From Megascapheus bottae (lineage: Eukaryota > Chordata > Mammalia > Rodentia > Geomyidae): a stretch of 64,000 bases of DNA. How positions within the stretch are numbered: position 1 is the stretch's first letter; the number at the start of each line of letters is the position of its first letter. The stretch covers positions 51,345,858 to 51,409,857 of the forward strand of contig JANJXV010000004.1 in the NCBI GenBank assembly GCA_024803745.1. Direction: 5' to 3'. Both the position numbers and the translations under genes were made by a program. Positions 1 to 12,331 of this stretch are shown piece after piece. Below the pieces are notes generated by a model that searched no databases, was not told where the DNA came from, and saw only the letters and a program-made list of their open reading frames with translations.

Positions 1-272
1 TCCTTTCATTTCTAATTGTGTTTCTTCAAGTATTTTCAAGCTCTTTATCAGCACTATGCACATTTAAAATTGTTTTAATTACTTGATCCATTTACCATTG
101 GAACACCAATGCATTGTACAGCGAATGTAACTATTTTCTTGCCAATCTTTCCGTTTTTCATGTTTAGGGATTGTTTTTCCCAGTACTGTTGACTGAACTC
201 AGGAGCTCCAACCAACCAAGCACATACTCTACCCTTTCAACCAGCACTAGGCCTTTTGCTTTTATATTTGTA
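1..272. other. unique AT-rich DNA, nothing recognised
   Basis: No coding potential, repeat signature or RNA gene is visible in this stretch before the first SINE remnant. Confidence 0.5.
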
Positions 273-382
273 TTTTGGGGCACGGTCTCCCACTTTTCTC
301 AACTCAGTCCTGGATTATGGTCCTGTGTTGCCCCACCTCCCAAGTAGTCAGAGTAACAAGGGTATATCAGAATGCCTGGCAG
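273..382 (-). mobile_element. old 7SL/B1-like SINE remnant
   Basis: Read on the minus strand it keeps the order of a B1/Alu monomer: the complement of 'cctcccaagtagtcagagta' and a closing 'atgcctggc' match the SINE head. It is heavily mutated, so it is an old copy. Without alignment this is a pattern match only. Confidence 0.45.
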
Positions 383-890
383 CATTCTAAAACTTATGCT
401 AACAAGTAAGACATGTTGGTGTCACATTGGCCTGGGACTGCATAGACTCAGGACCATCAAGACCGTGGTCTGCACTCCCCATGTCCATTCTCACTGGAAA
501 GTTTTCAAGGTCAATAACATCATCCCATGATGACAAAGACTATTTTTGCAGGCTGCCTGAGCACCTGCCTAAGCCTGTTTTACACTTATATCCTTTTTAT
601 GACTAAAGAAGTACATTCTAAAATAATGTTTGACAGTATGGTATAGCAAGGACATAAACCAACGACAGTCATTTACCATTAAGTGAAATTCACTGTTGTA
701 TATATGGTTCCATTTTCTGACTGACAATCGAGTAGGATTATTTATAACAGAGTCATCAAAAACATGATTCATTATCCTACAACTTTAGGATGGCTACAAT
801 ATCTCTAAGCAATTGAAGTCATTAAAATCACATAGGACCACTATCATATAAAGTGGATCTTAACTCCTGTATTCCCATTTATTTAAAAAA
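383..890. other. unique DNA, nothing recognised
   Basis: Only a 67-codon chance frame on the minus strand (569-772). Its composition is unremarkable and it has no start context or splice structure that would suggest an exon. Confidence 0.4.
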
Positions 891-892
891 AT

Positions 893-1325
893 GTTTTATA
901 TTACTGTTGGGGTGATGTACAGAGGAGTTTCAGCTACATTCATCAGGTAATGGGTATATTACTTCTTGAACATTGTTATGTCTTCCCATGTTTTTCTCCT
1001 ACATTCCTTCCCCTTACCCCACTCACTCATCTTGCTTTTCCCTTATCTTCCCATTTTCAAATACACAAATAACCGTATATAAAATATACCAGTTACCACA
1101 GTCAGACATAGTAACAACATGAGATAAACCTTAAGGGGAAAAGAAGAAAAAATAGCTTCACCCAGTACGTTAAGAATAACAATTACGAATATAAACCTCT
1201 TGTTTCCATACCCTGCAATTCATTTTGCTTAGCCTCATTCTATAAGGACATATGTACATAGCTTTTGAGCTATTATGATTCTCTGTTAGGAGAATCCTAA
1301 GCATATACTAATGTTTACAAATGTG
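893..1325 (-). mobile_element. L1 3'-end fragment, lineage C
   Basis: Antisense L1 3'UTR: 'gatgtacagagga', 'catcaggtaatgggtat', then pyrimidine-rich 'ccttccccttacccc', then 'cttgtttccatacc' and 'cattttgcttagcctcattc'. The same series recurs at 14.93-15.5 kb and 26.2-26.6 kb. No coding part remains and the copy is divergent. Confidence 0.7.
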
Positions 1326-1752
1326 GTGCACATGTGTACTGGGCTAAAGGTTTCTCACAGACAAGGGTTGCCTAAACAGCTGTATTACATTTTTGCTTTA
1401 AAGCAAGTATTTTATAGTCCTTTTAATTTACCTTTTCCTTGTTGATTCTTTAATAATAAACTTTATTTACTATTTAATTAATTTCTTATCTTATGCTTGT
1501 TATTTTATTCTTATTGTGTTCTTTTGATGAATTCTCATGATGTTTTGACATATCCAGTTGCGGATTTAGATAATCGATATTCATCATTTCTTCCTTTCCA
1601 ATTTAGTATTTGTATAGATAAATTGCTACTTTACTTTTTCCTCCTTAAGATACTATGATACAATTAGCATTCTGCCCAAATTCTAAAAAAGTGTCATTGT
1701 ATTTTTTTTTCTTTGCCATTAAATAATTTAAGATGTATTTAATCATATAAAA
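1326..1752. other. AT-rich unique DNA
   Basis: Very AT-rich stretch between an L1 fragment and a SINE. No feature recognised; the 64-codon minus frame at 1645-1839 runs into the SINE and is spurious. Confidence 0.4.
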
Positions 1753-1990
1753 TGTGCCAGTGTGGTGGCTCACACCTATAATCCTAGCTATTCGGGAGGC
1801 TGAGATCTGAGGATCAAAGTTCAAAGACAGCTCCAGCAAAAAAGCACCTGAGACTCTTTATCTCCAATTAACCTCTAGAAAACGGGAAGTTGGGTTTTCT
1901 CAAGGGTAGGGTAATAGTCTTGAGCTAAAGAGCTCAGACACAGTGCCCAGGCGAAGTTCAAGCCCCATGATTCACACACACACAAAAAAA
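1753..1990 (+). mobile_element. SINE-C (B1-headed composite SINE)
   Basis: Complete head ('ggtggctcacacctataatc', 'ggctgagatctgagg'), middle 'tatctccaatta' and right half 'tcaagggtagggtaatagtc..gttcaagccccatga', ending in a CA/A-rich tail. Head and right half are both present, so this is near full length. Confidence 0.85.
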
Positions 1991-2380
1991 ATTCACCTTA
2001 TATTTCTGCTTTTTCTTGATTTAATTGTATTTAGTGAAAAAAGTGTGTACATAGTACTGGCTCTTTAAAATTAATTCAGGTTTAATTTATGGATTACTAT
2101 ATGATCAAGTTTTATTATGTGATAATGGCTTGAGAAAATTTTGCTGTTTATTTTTTATTCTGTTCAATAAATTTTGATTTTTTTTATTGTTCCAGTACTT
2201 CCTATTTTTTGCTTTATGTATTTGGGTTTTATATGTCCAGTACTAAGAAATTTACACATAGTATGATAGGTATTTACCATTTTTTTTCTTTCTATAATTA
2301 ACCTGTGTTCTCTTTGAGAATAAGTATGAGGTTTATAAAGTGTATATGTGTTAGCAACTAGAAATTCTATTGAGCAGTAT

Positions 2381-2382
2381 TT

Positions 2383-2444
<62 letters not shown>

Positions 2445-2490
2445 TTCCTTCCTTCCTTCCTTCCTTTCTTTCTTTCTTTCTTCCTTTCTT
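2381..2490. repeat. (TTTC)n/(TTCC)n microsatellite
   Basis: About 110 bp of tetranucleotide repeat, TTTC then TTCC then TTTC. It directly abuts the tail side of the minus-strand SINE-C that follows, so it probably grew from that SINE's A-rich tail. The frames on both strands are low-complexity artefacts. Confidence 0.95.
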
Positions 2491-2722
2491 TTCCATTGGT
2501 TGTGGGTTGAACTCAGGGTCAGGGTACTGTCCCTAAACAAGTCAGCTCAAGGCTAGTGCTCTACTACTTAAGTCACAGCACACTTCTGATTTTCTCATGG
2601 TTAATTGGAGATAAGAGTCTCACTGGACTTTTGTTCCTAGACTGATTTGGAACCATGATCCTCAGATCTCAGTCTCCTGAGTAACTAGGATTATAGGTGT
2701 GAACCACTGGTGCTAGGTGAGC
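2491..2722 (-). mobile_element. SINE-C
   Basis: Antisense order: 'gggttgaactcagggtcagg', 'gctcaaggctagtgctctac', 'ttggagataagagtctca', 'atcctcagatctcagtctcc', 'aggattataggtgtgaacca'. Near full length, moderately diverged. Confidence 0.85.
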
Positions 2723-4715
2723 AATCAGTTTATCCTATTTACAATGATTATCTGCCTTTAAAACAAACTAACTTCAAATCACTTGAAATGAGGAGATGCT
2801 CAATTGCTCTTACTGACAAAAACCAGACAGAGCTTAGCCCATCAAACAGATTCCTTATCTCTGTAATGAAATTTATATATTCTGGATGATATGTAACTTT
2901 TTTTCATAGTTTCATTTTCAATAACATCAATATTGTCACTGAGTAACACCTCCACCACTTTTCTTCAATATTTGAAGCAGTGTATCTGTTATCCTCTTAC
3001 AGTAGCCTCTCATTAGCTTAGATTAAGAGTGAGGAACACCATGCCAGCAAAAGAATTTAGATTGTAGGAATATAACACTAATAATATGATTATATTAATC
3101 ATTCTACTTAATATCATAATCTTAAGACTTTTTTGAGATATATTGCTTATAACCAAGAATATCAGTTTTTCAGTCATAAAAATCATTGAACTATTAAGCA
3201 ATATTTAATATTTCAGTTCTGTCATTAGGACAATGGTGAAACTGAAACCATGAGACTTGATCAGGATTCTGGACTCAGAGCTACTAATTTTTCACTTTGT
3301 TATAACACATACTACACCTGACAACTCCCTAATAACAAGTGACTCTTCTATTTCCATATTTTGGAAAAATATTGCTATGCTCTTATTAGTAACTATCCAT
3401 AAAATAGTAAAATAATATACATTAAACTTTTCTAAAAGGCTATAAATGGTTTTATTTTTTCTTAATTAAAGGAAAATGCTTCCCAGAGAAATTAAAAGTA
3501 CACAGCAAAGGTTTGGAATCATAACTTGTGAACACTTTTCCCTTGGAAATGCATATTCACCGTTGGTCATCGTTTATGTAAAAAAACGCTAAAAAATATC
3601 CAAAGTTCAGAGTTCAAAAGGCACAAATCCAGATGACCATTGTAGATAGTTACGAGAAGAATATGTGAACCCTAGCCAGCAGCCCTAACCTGCAGCTGTC
3701 TTCTTTGTTCCAGATAAATTTGGGATATTTTTATAGAGCTATGTACTAACCATCTATGAAATATTACATGCTGCAACAGGTTGTTGACAGGATCTTTGGA
3801 GGAATAGGAAATGTCATGGGGCAGCTCAATTCTGGGTCAACATCCTAAAAGGTACAAATCAAAACATATCACATAAGCAAAATTGTGAAGCCAATTTCTG
3901 AATTCCACATGGAGAATGAACAATCATTCCCAATACTGAATGGTACTGTCAGTGTATGTTCCTGTAAGTTTTAAGAGGGGAGAGAGATGAACTAAGAGGT
4001 TTTACCATTGTTAAACTTCAGGCCATATGTTCTGTAAGTTCAAGTTTGGTGGATAGACAAATGCATAGTTAAGTGAATATTAAAGGATAACTTTTATAAT
4101 ATTCCATACAACTACTGTAGCAATGAAGAATAGAAATAGTTAAAGTGATAGAACAAAGACTCCACTTTTGAAAACTCTCTGGTAATTCTACATAGTCTTT
4201 CTGTGCTACCATCATGCTATCATGTCATTTGACAGCATTGACTTCTACATCTGATTTGTCATAGCCTACATGCTTGCTGTATTCAAGCATCTTTTGTTAG
4301 TGGATGCTTCTGGAAGTATAAATAAGTAACACTGTCATCAGAGAGATACGTCACTCTGTTCAAGACATTTATTTCCTCATGTCACACTAAGTCAATTTCA
4401 TCTATAATGCCATCTATCATCCCAATCTTTCATAACCTCAGGGACACTGAGAAGCTGTGTGAATAAGAAAATCATGGACTGAAAAAAAAAAAGAAAATCA
4501 TAGACTGGGCCCTGAATGTACATAGGAAGGGCTATGTTGCATTGACATCAGATGATCATATTTAAATGGCTGCATGAGTCGATATTTACATTAAAACACT
4601 CTCTGGTATTTATGGCATATCAAAATTAAGGTGAGATATTGTATTTGCAATTAATGATATGTTCCTACCTCCGAGGCATGAATCACACCCTAGAGAATTC
4701 TTTCTCTAAAATACA
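2723..4715. other. 2-kb unique AT-rich stretch
   Basis: No reading frame above 62 codons and no repeat or RNA gene recognised. Gene-free as far as the sequence shows; an old decayed repeat could be hidden here. Confidence 0.45.
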
Positions 4716-4719
4716 AATG

Positions 4720-4912
4720 TGTGGCTGGGAGTTTGGCCTATTGGTAGAGTGCTTGCCTAGCATGCACAAAGAACTGGGCTCAATTCTTCATTGCCACATA
4801 CATAGAAAAAAGCCAGAAGTGATAGTGGGGCTCAAGTGGTAGACCTCTAGCCTTCAGAAAATCCAACAACAGTGCTCAGGCTCTGAGTTCAAGGCCCAGG
4901 ACTGGCAAAAGA
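4720..4912 (+). mobile_element. SINE-D (tRNA-like dimer)
   Basis: Head 'gctgggagtttggcctattg', 'gagtgcttgcctagcatgca', linker 'catacatagaaaaaagcc', tail half 'gctcaagtggtaga..ccaggactggcaaaa'. Full length. The A-box-like head and B-box-like 'gggctcaattc' show pol III ancestry; the B box is mutated. Confidence 0.85.
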
Positions 4913-5142
4913 GTAAAACAGAAACCAAAGGCCAGGAGAAATCGAAGACCTAACCAAAGTAGTACTGTTTTGATATACCTCATCTATATTTAAAACTATC
5001 TGTTTAATATATGTCTTTGTCTTAATGTATCATAACCTTCCTGTGGAACTAGCATTGGGACACAACCAGAATAGTTACAGCTTCAATAAATTCATAGCAG
5101 AATACAGATGTTGTGTTTTCAACCAGAAGAAATTTAAAGCTA

Positions 5143-5346
5143 GAGGACTGGGAAAGCAGCCTAGTGGAAGAGTGCTTGCCTAGCATGCAAGAAACCCTAG
5201 GTTCAATACTTTGATACCACATACATGGATAAAAACAGAAGTGGCACTGTGGCTCAACTGGTAGAATGCTAGCTTTGAGTAAAGAGAAGCTCAGGGACAG
5301 TTCCAAGACACTGAGTTCAAAGACCAAGACTGGCAATAAAAAAAGG
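5143..5346 (+). mobile_element. SINE-D
   Basis: Full-length dimer: 'agtgcttgcctagcatgcaa', 'ataccacatacatgg', 'gtggctcaactggtagaatg', 'accaagactggcaataaaa'. It lies 230 bp downstream of another copy in the same orientation. The 110-codon minus frame across it is a shadow. Confidence 0.85.
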
Positions 5347-5532
5347 AAAGAAATTAAGCTAAAATGGGGCCATCTGACCATAATTTATTTAACTCATTTG
5401 TAGTTTCTCATACAATATTCCAACTATGTCCAATCAAAGGAGTAAAGCAAAATACACCTCCTACAACACATGATTCTTTCAATGGATGAATATGTAAGTT
5501 TTGTTAAAAAGCACAGACATAAAAATAAACAA

Positions 5533-6220
5533 ACTAGGACATACTAAATCCACTAGAACAACGATGTTCATTTCAGCACTATTTACAATAGCAAAGATAT
5601 AGAACCAACGCAGATGCCCCTCAGTTGATGAGTGGATCAACAAGATGTGGTATTTATACACAATGGAATTCTATGCTGCAGTCAGAAAGAATGACATTGT
5701 CCCATTTGTAAGGAAATGGAAAGACTTAGAAAAAATCATAGTAAGTGAAGTAAGCCAGACTCAAAGGAACATAGGCTCAATGGTTTCCCTCATCTGTCAT
5801 AATCAGTAGAAACCTTGGGCTCTCAAGAAGAGATTTACAACAGAGCAAAACCTAGATATATAAAGGCCATATAGTATGACGCTTAATGAAATGATCTCCA
5901 CGATATAGAAACGAAAGCCATATAATGAGTGATTGTTGTCCTTAATGTACTATGTTATCTCTCATTTATTTTGCTGTCTCTTGTTTATCTCATATTTTTA
6001 CAGTATTTTGCCTTGTTTTCTGATATATTGTATATAGGTTTATTTGGTTATTTGAAATAGAATAGTGAATCGGGGGGAAATAAGATGAGAGGTGGAGGTG
6101 GGGGGAGGGATATGGGGACCAAAACATGAGAAAGGATATCAATGTTTGTGAAGTAATGCACCTTCTAGCTGGTGAATATAATGTAACCCTTCTATTAATT
6201 ACAATAAAATATATGAAAAA
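5533..6220 (+). mobile_element. 5'-truncated L1, lineage A
   Basis: Starts in the ORF2 C-terminal region ('aggacatactaaatccacta') and runs through the 3'UTR ('gattgttgtccttaatgtac', a G-rich stretch, 'aatgcaccttctagctgg') to 'acaataaaat'. The matching region at 49.2-49.9 kb confirms order and strand. I could not define a clean TSD; the best flank match is a short 'aaacaa' word. Confidence 0.85.
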
Positions 6221-7845
6221 GTAAATTAGTAAACAAGTGTTTTCTAATCAAAAAGTTTTTTAAAAATCTTTAATTTGTTGGTAGTAAATTGTTCTTGTAG
6301 TTAAGTGAAAATCGGAAGCAGAATAAAAGGAAAATAAATGTCTTTTCATGTCTTGTATAATCTTTAGAGAGCTGAGCTTGAGATAATTAAAGAAAATAGC
6401 AAGGTTTTGGCAGTGAAGTTGCCAAGGAATGTGCAATAATAATGAATTTAATTAGGGTGCTATTTAGGAAAAGGAGAAATGGTAAACTTCTTAAAGCTTT
6501 ATTGACAGATGAATTATAGGTGTAGAGCCTTAATAGAATTTTCAAAGACATTGATTTTGTTCAAGCCATATTCTGTTTTCTCAGAAAACTTCCAGGTTAA
6601 GGACAAAATGCTACTCAAAGTATCTGTGGAAGTAAAGCAACAACTTTACCAACAAGTTTTATGTACGCACAAGTGCACACCCTGTCACCCTTTCCAGTGT
6701 AAATGTTTTAACCTTCAGATTGTCATCTTTGTTGTGGAAGTAAAAGTAGAGGCAATGTAGTTATACTTTATGGACTAGCATATTTTGTGCCAACCACTAA
6801 GATATTCATTCCCAATGGGCAGTATTTATTATTAAAATTATTCTACCAGTGTTATAAAAAGGTTGGTAGTGTATAGTCATAGCAATCCTTTGTGATATTT
6901 TAAACTCAATTTTAATTATTTTTAACTTTTATGATCTGGTTTCTCATGGAAAAGATAGCAGGTTTTATGATTGGTTTCTTAGTAAAAAGAAAGGTAGTTA
7001 GTTCATGCCACAGTAATGACAGGGAAGACAGTACTTTATCACTTACCAATATAAAATGGTTCTTTTTGTGTTAACATTTAAAATGCTATGTATAAATATA
7101 TTTGAATAACAGCATTCATACAATCCTGCAGTTTTCTAAAGATCCTCGCTTTGTTAATTTAGGTATCAAGTATGCTGCCAATAGACTAACTCGTCATAAG
7201 AATGGATTTTAAAATTCTACATGTGTGTAGTCTGTTCTTAAGAAATGGATTTAAGGTTCCAGTCTGTGAGTAGAGTTGAACAGGAATTCTTCCAGATATC
7301 CGGAGTGAATATAGGGCTTGAATTGTTGATTTCCATTTGATCACTTATTAATTCCATTCCCATTCTCAGTGAATCACATTGGAATGGGTATATGTCCCAA
7401 TTCTACCAAATGTAAGATGAAATTGGTTAAGTTGGGAATTATTCAAGTATGGGAATCTTAGGTAGGGAGTTCCATTTATTGAAATGCCAGATGAGATACA
7501 GAAGATGTCATTCTCTGAATGTTGTATATGTTTATGTAACTTTGAATTATTGTCATTTTGTACCCATGAGGGCATCTGACCTGAGTATATACTTCACATG
7601 TAAGAAAAATGGAAATAGATGTAAATCCTAACCTCTCCCCAGTTTTCCTCCATGCTGAGATCATATTCATAGCTTTATTCATGCTACAGAAATATTCTTT
7701 TTCTGGGCTACATTTTTAGTAAAGTTTAATCTTCAATGAGACTGACATACATATAGCTCCCTCTTTCTGGGGAGGATATTATAAATTGTAATATTTATAT
7801 TATATGCATATTATAAGATGGAAGGTTATCTTACTTTTAAATACA
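6221..7845. other. unique AT-rich DNA
   Basis: Frames of 60-83 codons occur on both strands but none has family resemblance or coding-like structure. No repeat recognised. Confidence 0.4.
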
Positions 7846-7849
7846 TTAG

Positions 7850-7915
7850 TATTATGCTGTCAAGCTGTCAGAACTGGCAAATAGTAAGCCCTCAACAAAT
7901 GTTAGCACTCTTTAT
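7850..7915 (+). mobile_element. possible MIR/L2 3'-end relic
   Basis: The word series 'ggcaaatagtaagccctcaa' and 'caaatgtt' matches the conserved 'catagtaggtgctcaataaatgtt' type ending of ancient mammalian MIR/L2 repeats. Short and old, so tentative. Confidence 0.35.
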
Positions 7916-8124
7916 CCTTATCCTCCTACTCTTCCTCAATGTCATCATGTTTATTGATAGTCTTATTTTTTCCACCGTCTCACACAAATGGTTCCTCTTT
8001 TGTGGGAGGAAATGGCATCATCTCTCAATGGACTTAATCCCTCCCATTCTTCAGAGACAGCCAAAGAAAGCTCTCTCAAGGTTATTAATGCTCGGTATTA
8101 TCTCCCCTACTCTGTCATGTCACT

Positions 8125-8292
8125 TAAAACCACTGTAGTTAAATCAGAGTTTATTTATTCCTGTGTCTCTCACTAGACTTAAAGTGCAAAGGGCAGGAAA
8201 TGCTTTTGTCATAAGAAATATTATATATCTAGTGGATCATCCAATTTATGAGAGGAGGAATTTAGTGAGCATGAGTGAATGAAGGAGTAACT
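8125..8292 (+). mobile_element. probable L2 3'-end relic
   Basis: 'ttcctgtgtctctcactaga' followed by 'aagggcaggaaatgcttttg' and a terminal 'agtgaatgaagga' keeps the order of an L2 3' end. Strongly diverged, as expected for this ancient family. Confidence 0.5.
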
Positions 8293-9262
8293 ACACATAG
8301 TACTTATGTTAAATTATGAAGATTATATCAGACTCTATCCATTCTAAAAATGTGTGGCAAATATGATACTGTCAGTGCATTATATTCTGAAAAACATTCA
8401 TTGGTGAAATATTATAGATTATGAAACTATCCCAAGAGTAGTATGTTTAAGAGAAAGGAAGGGAATTGGGAATAACTAGAGTTGAAAGAGCTAAAGAAAG
8501 ACCTGTCAGATATACCAAAAGCTATGGTACTCAGGGGGTTAATGGCTTTTATTTGACAGTTGTGTGTTGCCTTACTTTAATTGGATCTACAATTTTCTTT
8601 GCGTTTTGCAGTTTGACAACTCTTCAAGGACAAATACTGAACCCTGTTGGGGGGAAGAAAAAATAACAGATTGCTAGATAGACTAAAAAACAATTTAGCA
8701 CTCAGCAAGACGAGAAGCAAGAACTAAAGCTGAAACATCCCACGAAGACAATGTCTCCACATAACTCCCAGAAGATGAAGAAAAATACTAAACATCTCAA
8801 TCAGAGAATCAAGGTGAACTAAATCATTTTCCTTGAAGAACTGCCAAATATTTGACATAAACTTTAATTTGCAGGAACAAGCTTCAAGGTATCAATTAGA
8901 AGAAAAATTTTCTTTTAGAAAACAATTATGTAAGAAGAAATTTGCTTAATGTTTTCCTTGCAAAAGTTATTTTTTAATTGACTTGAAGTCCCATCTGCCT
9001 ACTACTCAGATATATCAATCTCATTTTTTGAGATCCAAGAAATCTTTGCATGCACACACATACTTGTTTGTATGCATGCACATGCATGTATAGGTCTGCT
9101 CATGCATATACATATAGATATACAAGACAACTTTCATTAGTATCAGAATCCAGGGTAATCAGGATGGGATTACTTGTGTGCCTTTTGTTCAATTTATTCA
9201 AGTTTTCTCACTTGATAAAGCATTTTTTTATTACTTAAAACTGCAGTATGTATTTATTTATT
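8293..9262. other. unique DNA with short alternating purine-pyrimidine patch
   Basis: No gene seen. At about 9049-9122 there is a CA/TG/CATG-rich patch ('gtatgcatgcacatgcatgt') of alternating purines and pyrimidines. Confidence 0.4.
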
Positions 9263-9269
9263 TTATTTT

Positions 9270-9504
9270 TGACTGTCTTGGAGGTTGAACTCTAGGCCTA
9301 GGCACTGTCCCTGACCTCCTTTTTTTTTTCAAGGTTAGTGCTGTACCACAGTGCCACTTCTGTTTCTTCTTCTGCTGCTGCTTCTGCTTCTTCGGATAAA
9401 ATAGTCTCATGGACTTCCCTGCCCAGACTGGCTTTGAGCAGCAATCCTCACATCTCAGCCTCATAGGTAGCTAGAATTATAGGTGAGAGCCACCAGCAAA
9501 TGGC
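9270..9504 (-). mobile_element. SINE-C with internal TTC/TGC repeat
   Basis: Antisense SINE-C: 'gaggttgaactctaggcc', 'caaggttagtgctgtaccac', 'atcctcacatctcagcctc', 'attataggtgagagccacc'. A (TTC/TGC)n run at about 9361-9393 has replaced or expanded the middle. Confidence 0.75.
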
Positions 9505-10317
9505 AACAAAAACCACCACCACCACAACAACAAAAATCTACTACAATGTTCGCAAGAAGTTTTTTTTTTTCTCTGAAAACTGGATGTTGAATCTACTTGC
9601 ATTTAGAATTAAGCAATTGACCTGTTCCTATGCATAAGAGTTTGAGAACTGGCAACTATTCAGGTAGATTCCTTTTCCTAAACAGAAGTCAAATACTCAT
9701 TGCTATAGTTGAATCTGGTGCTTTGACAGGTATGGCCTGGGGGTTATAGTGACATGAAGTTATTGGGGATAGCTCCTTGAAGAAGAGATTGTACCCCAAG
9801 TCCCTTCTTTATTTTCACTGTTGAGTCCTAGCCATAAGGTGAGTTATCTCAGTCACTCAAGCACACCCACTCTGCTCTTCAATGAAGAATAGCAAAAAAT
9901 AAATAAAAGCCTCTCACAGGTGAGAACGATCCAGCTGTGACATCTGTCACCACATTGACCACCAGCTTAGAGTTAGCTGATTTGGTTGACAAGATGTGTG
10001 CCGTGCATGGTTGCCTCTATGGAGTCTCTGAAGCTGATGACTTTACCTGAGACAAGAGGAACTGTCTTCTGTCAATGGTGTAGAACCTACAAATAAACTC
10101 TCAAGAAGAGGAGCCCCCCTCTTCCAATTGTGGCCCAAAGAATCCATTTCTTCTTATGATTTAATTCTCTTTAGTATTTGTTTTATGCTATAATGCCAGT
10201 TAACACACTCACTTAGGGAATTATAGGCAATTATTTTCCTTTAATGACGCCATAGCAATGGGGTCCCTTAAATAAACATGTTTTCTGCATCTGTTTTCAT
10301 TTGAACATTCTCCAAAA
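9505..10317. other. unique DNA; one unassigned open stretch
   Basis: About 9907-10050 (+) reads open for roughly 47 codons, ending at a TGA near 10048, with 'aataaa' near 10091. I do not recognise the translation and no splice or start signal is evident. It could be a repeat or pseudogene scrap, or chance. Confidence 0.25.
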
Positions 10318-10640
10318 CTATTAGCTCTCCAACAGTATAACAAAATACCTAACCCAATTAGGTTATAAGAGTAGATTTAATTAGCTCTGCTTTAGAGGTC
10401 TTAATCTGCACTCTTAAGCATGGAGTAGAACAAACTACTGGCATCATGTCCCAAGAAACAGAAAGGAAATGAAAGAGCCAGGCCACACAAATATAGACCC
10501 AGGTCACCCAACTAATTTGAGGAGTCTTTTGTAATGACTTAATACCTCTTCACAAGTTCCCACCTCCTAAAGTTCGTTCCCACTCTGAACACTGGAAGGC
10601 AAAATAGTACTGAACTGACCTGTAATCTAAGACTTTCACA
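10318..10640. mobile_element. possible ancient interspersed repeat
   Basis: The word order 'tataacaaaatacct', 'gagccaggcc', 'caagttcccacctcctaaag' resembles an ancient eutherian interspersed repeat that I cannot name with confidence. Divergent; family and strand unresolved. Confidence 0.25.
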
Positions 10641-10779
10641 AAATCCAGTGTATTAATAATCCACACTATTCAAACTACGGTGTTAGATTATGCAGCCGTA
10701 AATGAACGAATGCACCAAGTATGATATTTAAATAAGATAGTAGAATATTATTCAGCAATACAGACAAAAATCCATGCAA

Positions 10780-10988
10780 TTAGCTGGGAGACGTGGCTCA
10801 CACCTGTAATCGCAGCTACTCAGGAGGCTGAGATCTGATGATCAGTGTTCAAAAAATAAACTGTGAGACTCTTATCTCCAATTAATCACTAGAAAACGGT
10901 GTGGCTCAGGGGTAGGGCACAAGTCTTGAGCTGATGAGTTCAGGGCCTACAATTCAAGCCCCACAACTAACTAAATAAATAAATAAAG
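10780..10988 (+). mobile_element. SINE-C
   Basis: Head 'cacacctgtaatcgcagcta', 'ggaggctgagatctgatg', 'ctcttatctccaattaatc', right half 'ggctcaggggtagggcac..caattcaagccccac', tail (AAAT)n. Shortened in the middle by a few tens of bases. Confidence 0.85.
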
Positions 10989-11186
10989 ATAAACTAACCA
11001 GGCAAAAGGAAAGACAACAAAAGTAGCAAAAAGAGGAAAAAAAAATCTCTTGTTTCTATTTCTTGGAGTTCATTTTTTAAAACATTTATATTATCATATC
11101 CACATAGTTAACATTTAAAGATATAAATACGAAAACTAAAAAAGTAATACTGCCAGGCTTTGGCTCTGAAATTGGTCTTTATTGAT

Positions 11187-11367
11187 TTATTTATATTTTT
11201 AAATTTTATCTTATTGTCTGGATAATGTATAGAGGGCTTAGAATTATATTCATCAGGTAGTAGGCACATAACTTCTTGCACATTGATACCCCTTCTCATG
11301 ATTTTGTCCTCGTTATCCCTCCCAATCATTTTGTTTTTCTCCCTCCCTTCCTTATTTCAAATAAAAA
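11187..11367 (-). mobile_element. L1 3'-terminal fragment, lineage C
   Basis: 'ttattgtctggataatgtat', 'catcaggtagtaggcacata', 'acttcttgcacattgatacc', 'ctcatgattttgtcc' and a pyrimidine-rich run are the antisense L1-C 3' end. Only about 180 bp; no coding part. Confidence 0.7.
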
Positions 11368-12055
11368 TTGGTCTTTACTTTAGAGGTCATGAGTATGTAT
11401 GGAATAGTTTCAACCATGGGTATGTCATGATAAAATTTGCACATAGGCTAATGCTCCTAGCTACTTTGAATGGATGATAAAGTAAAAATGCAAAGACAAA
11501 AAATTTACTAAGGTAGTCTAATTTGGAAAGATGATGTTGCCAATTAATTCAGTGAATGTAATAATGTGGAGAAGTGATGGGTTTTAGTCATTAGAAAAAT
11601 TGATTTGATGAGAAGCATTAAAAAATAAACGTGCCGAATTTACAGAAAGAGGGAACATGAAAACAATCCAAATTCTAGCTTAGATGAATGAGTGAATTGT
11701 GATTAAGTTGGAGAAATACAGTATAATAGTATTAGAAAAAGAATGTAATGAATTGCACTTTATATGAAAATTTCATTTCTGGTAGGCTGATAGAGAAAGC
11801 ATTCAGAAGACATTAAACATACAACTCTCATGGAAACTGAGAACTATGTATTTTTTGAAATGATGAGAAATTTAAAGCTCTGTCATTTTTCTTTCTCCTG
11901 AAAGAAACTGAAATAAGTCTAAGTATATATTCTAAACTACTGTTATTCAATACATTTTAGATTTTTTAATGAGCTATATGTTTTTAATGAACTGTATGCT
12001 TAATTAGCTGTATGTTTATTAATGATTTTACTATATAGATAGGAAAAGAAAATCT
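11368..12055. other. AT-rich unique DNA
   Basis: No gene or repeat recognised. Confidence 0.4.
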
Positions 12056-12331
12056 TTGCTGGGTGTCAGTGGCTCTTGCATATAATTCCAGCTGAGTAGC
12101 AAGAGGAGGCTGAGATCTGAGGATTGTGGTTGAAAGCTAGACCAGGCAGGAGAATCCAGGAGACTCTTATCTCTAATTAACAGCAAGAAAACAGGAAGTG
12201 GTAATGTGGCTCAAAGTGTAGAATGTTAACTTAGAGAGAGCATAAAAAGCTCAGGGATAGCACCAAGACCCTTAGTTCAGAGCCCCACAACTGGAAAAAA
12301 CAACAACAACAACAACAACAAAAAAAAAAGC
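12056..12331 (+). mobile_element. SINE-C with (ACA)n tail
   Basis: Head 'tgctgggtgtcagtggctc', 'gaggctgagatctgaggatt', 'gagactcttatctctaatta', right half 'atgtggctcaaagtgtagaa', ending in (ACA)n and A9 at about 12297-12331. Full length, moderately old. Confidence 0.8.

Noticed and set aside
4720..4800. tRNA genes at SINE-D heads
   Set aside because: The heads carry A- and B-box-like words but sit in dispersed, mutated dimeric SINEs with A-rich tails, and I did not see an intact cloverleaf gene.
5533..6220. A TSD for the L1 3' end at 5.5-6.2 kb
   Set aside because: Only a short A-rich word ('aaacaa') matches on both sides, which is expected by chance here.
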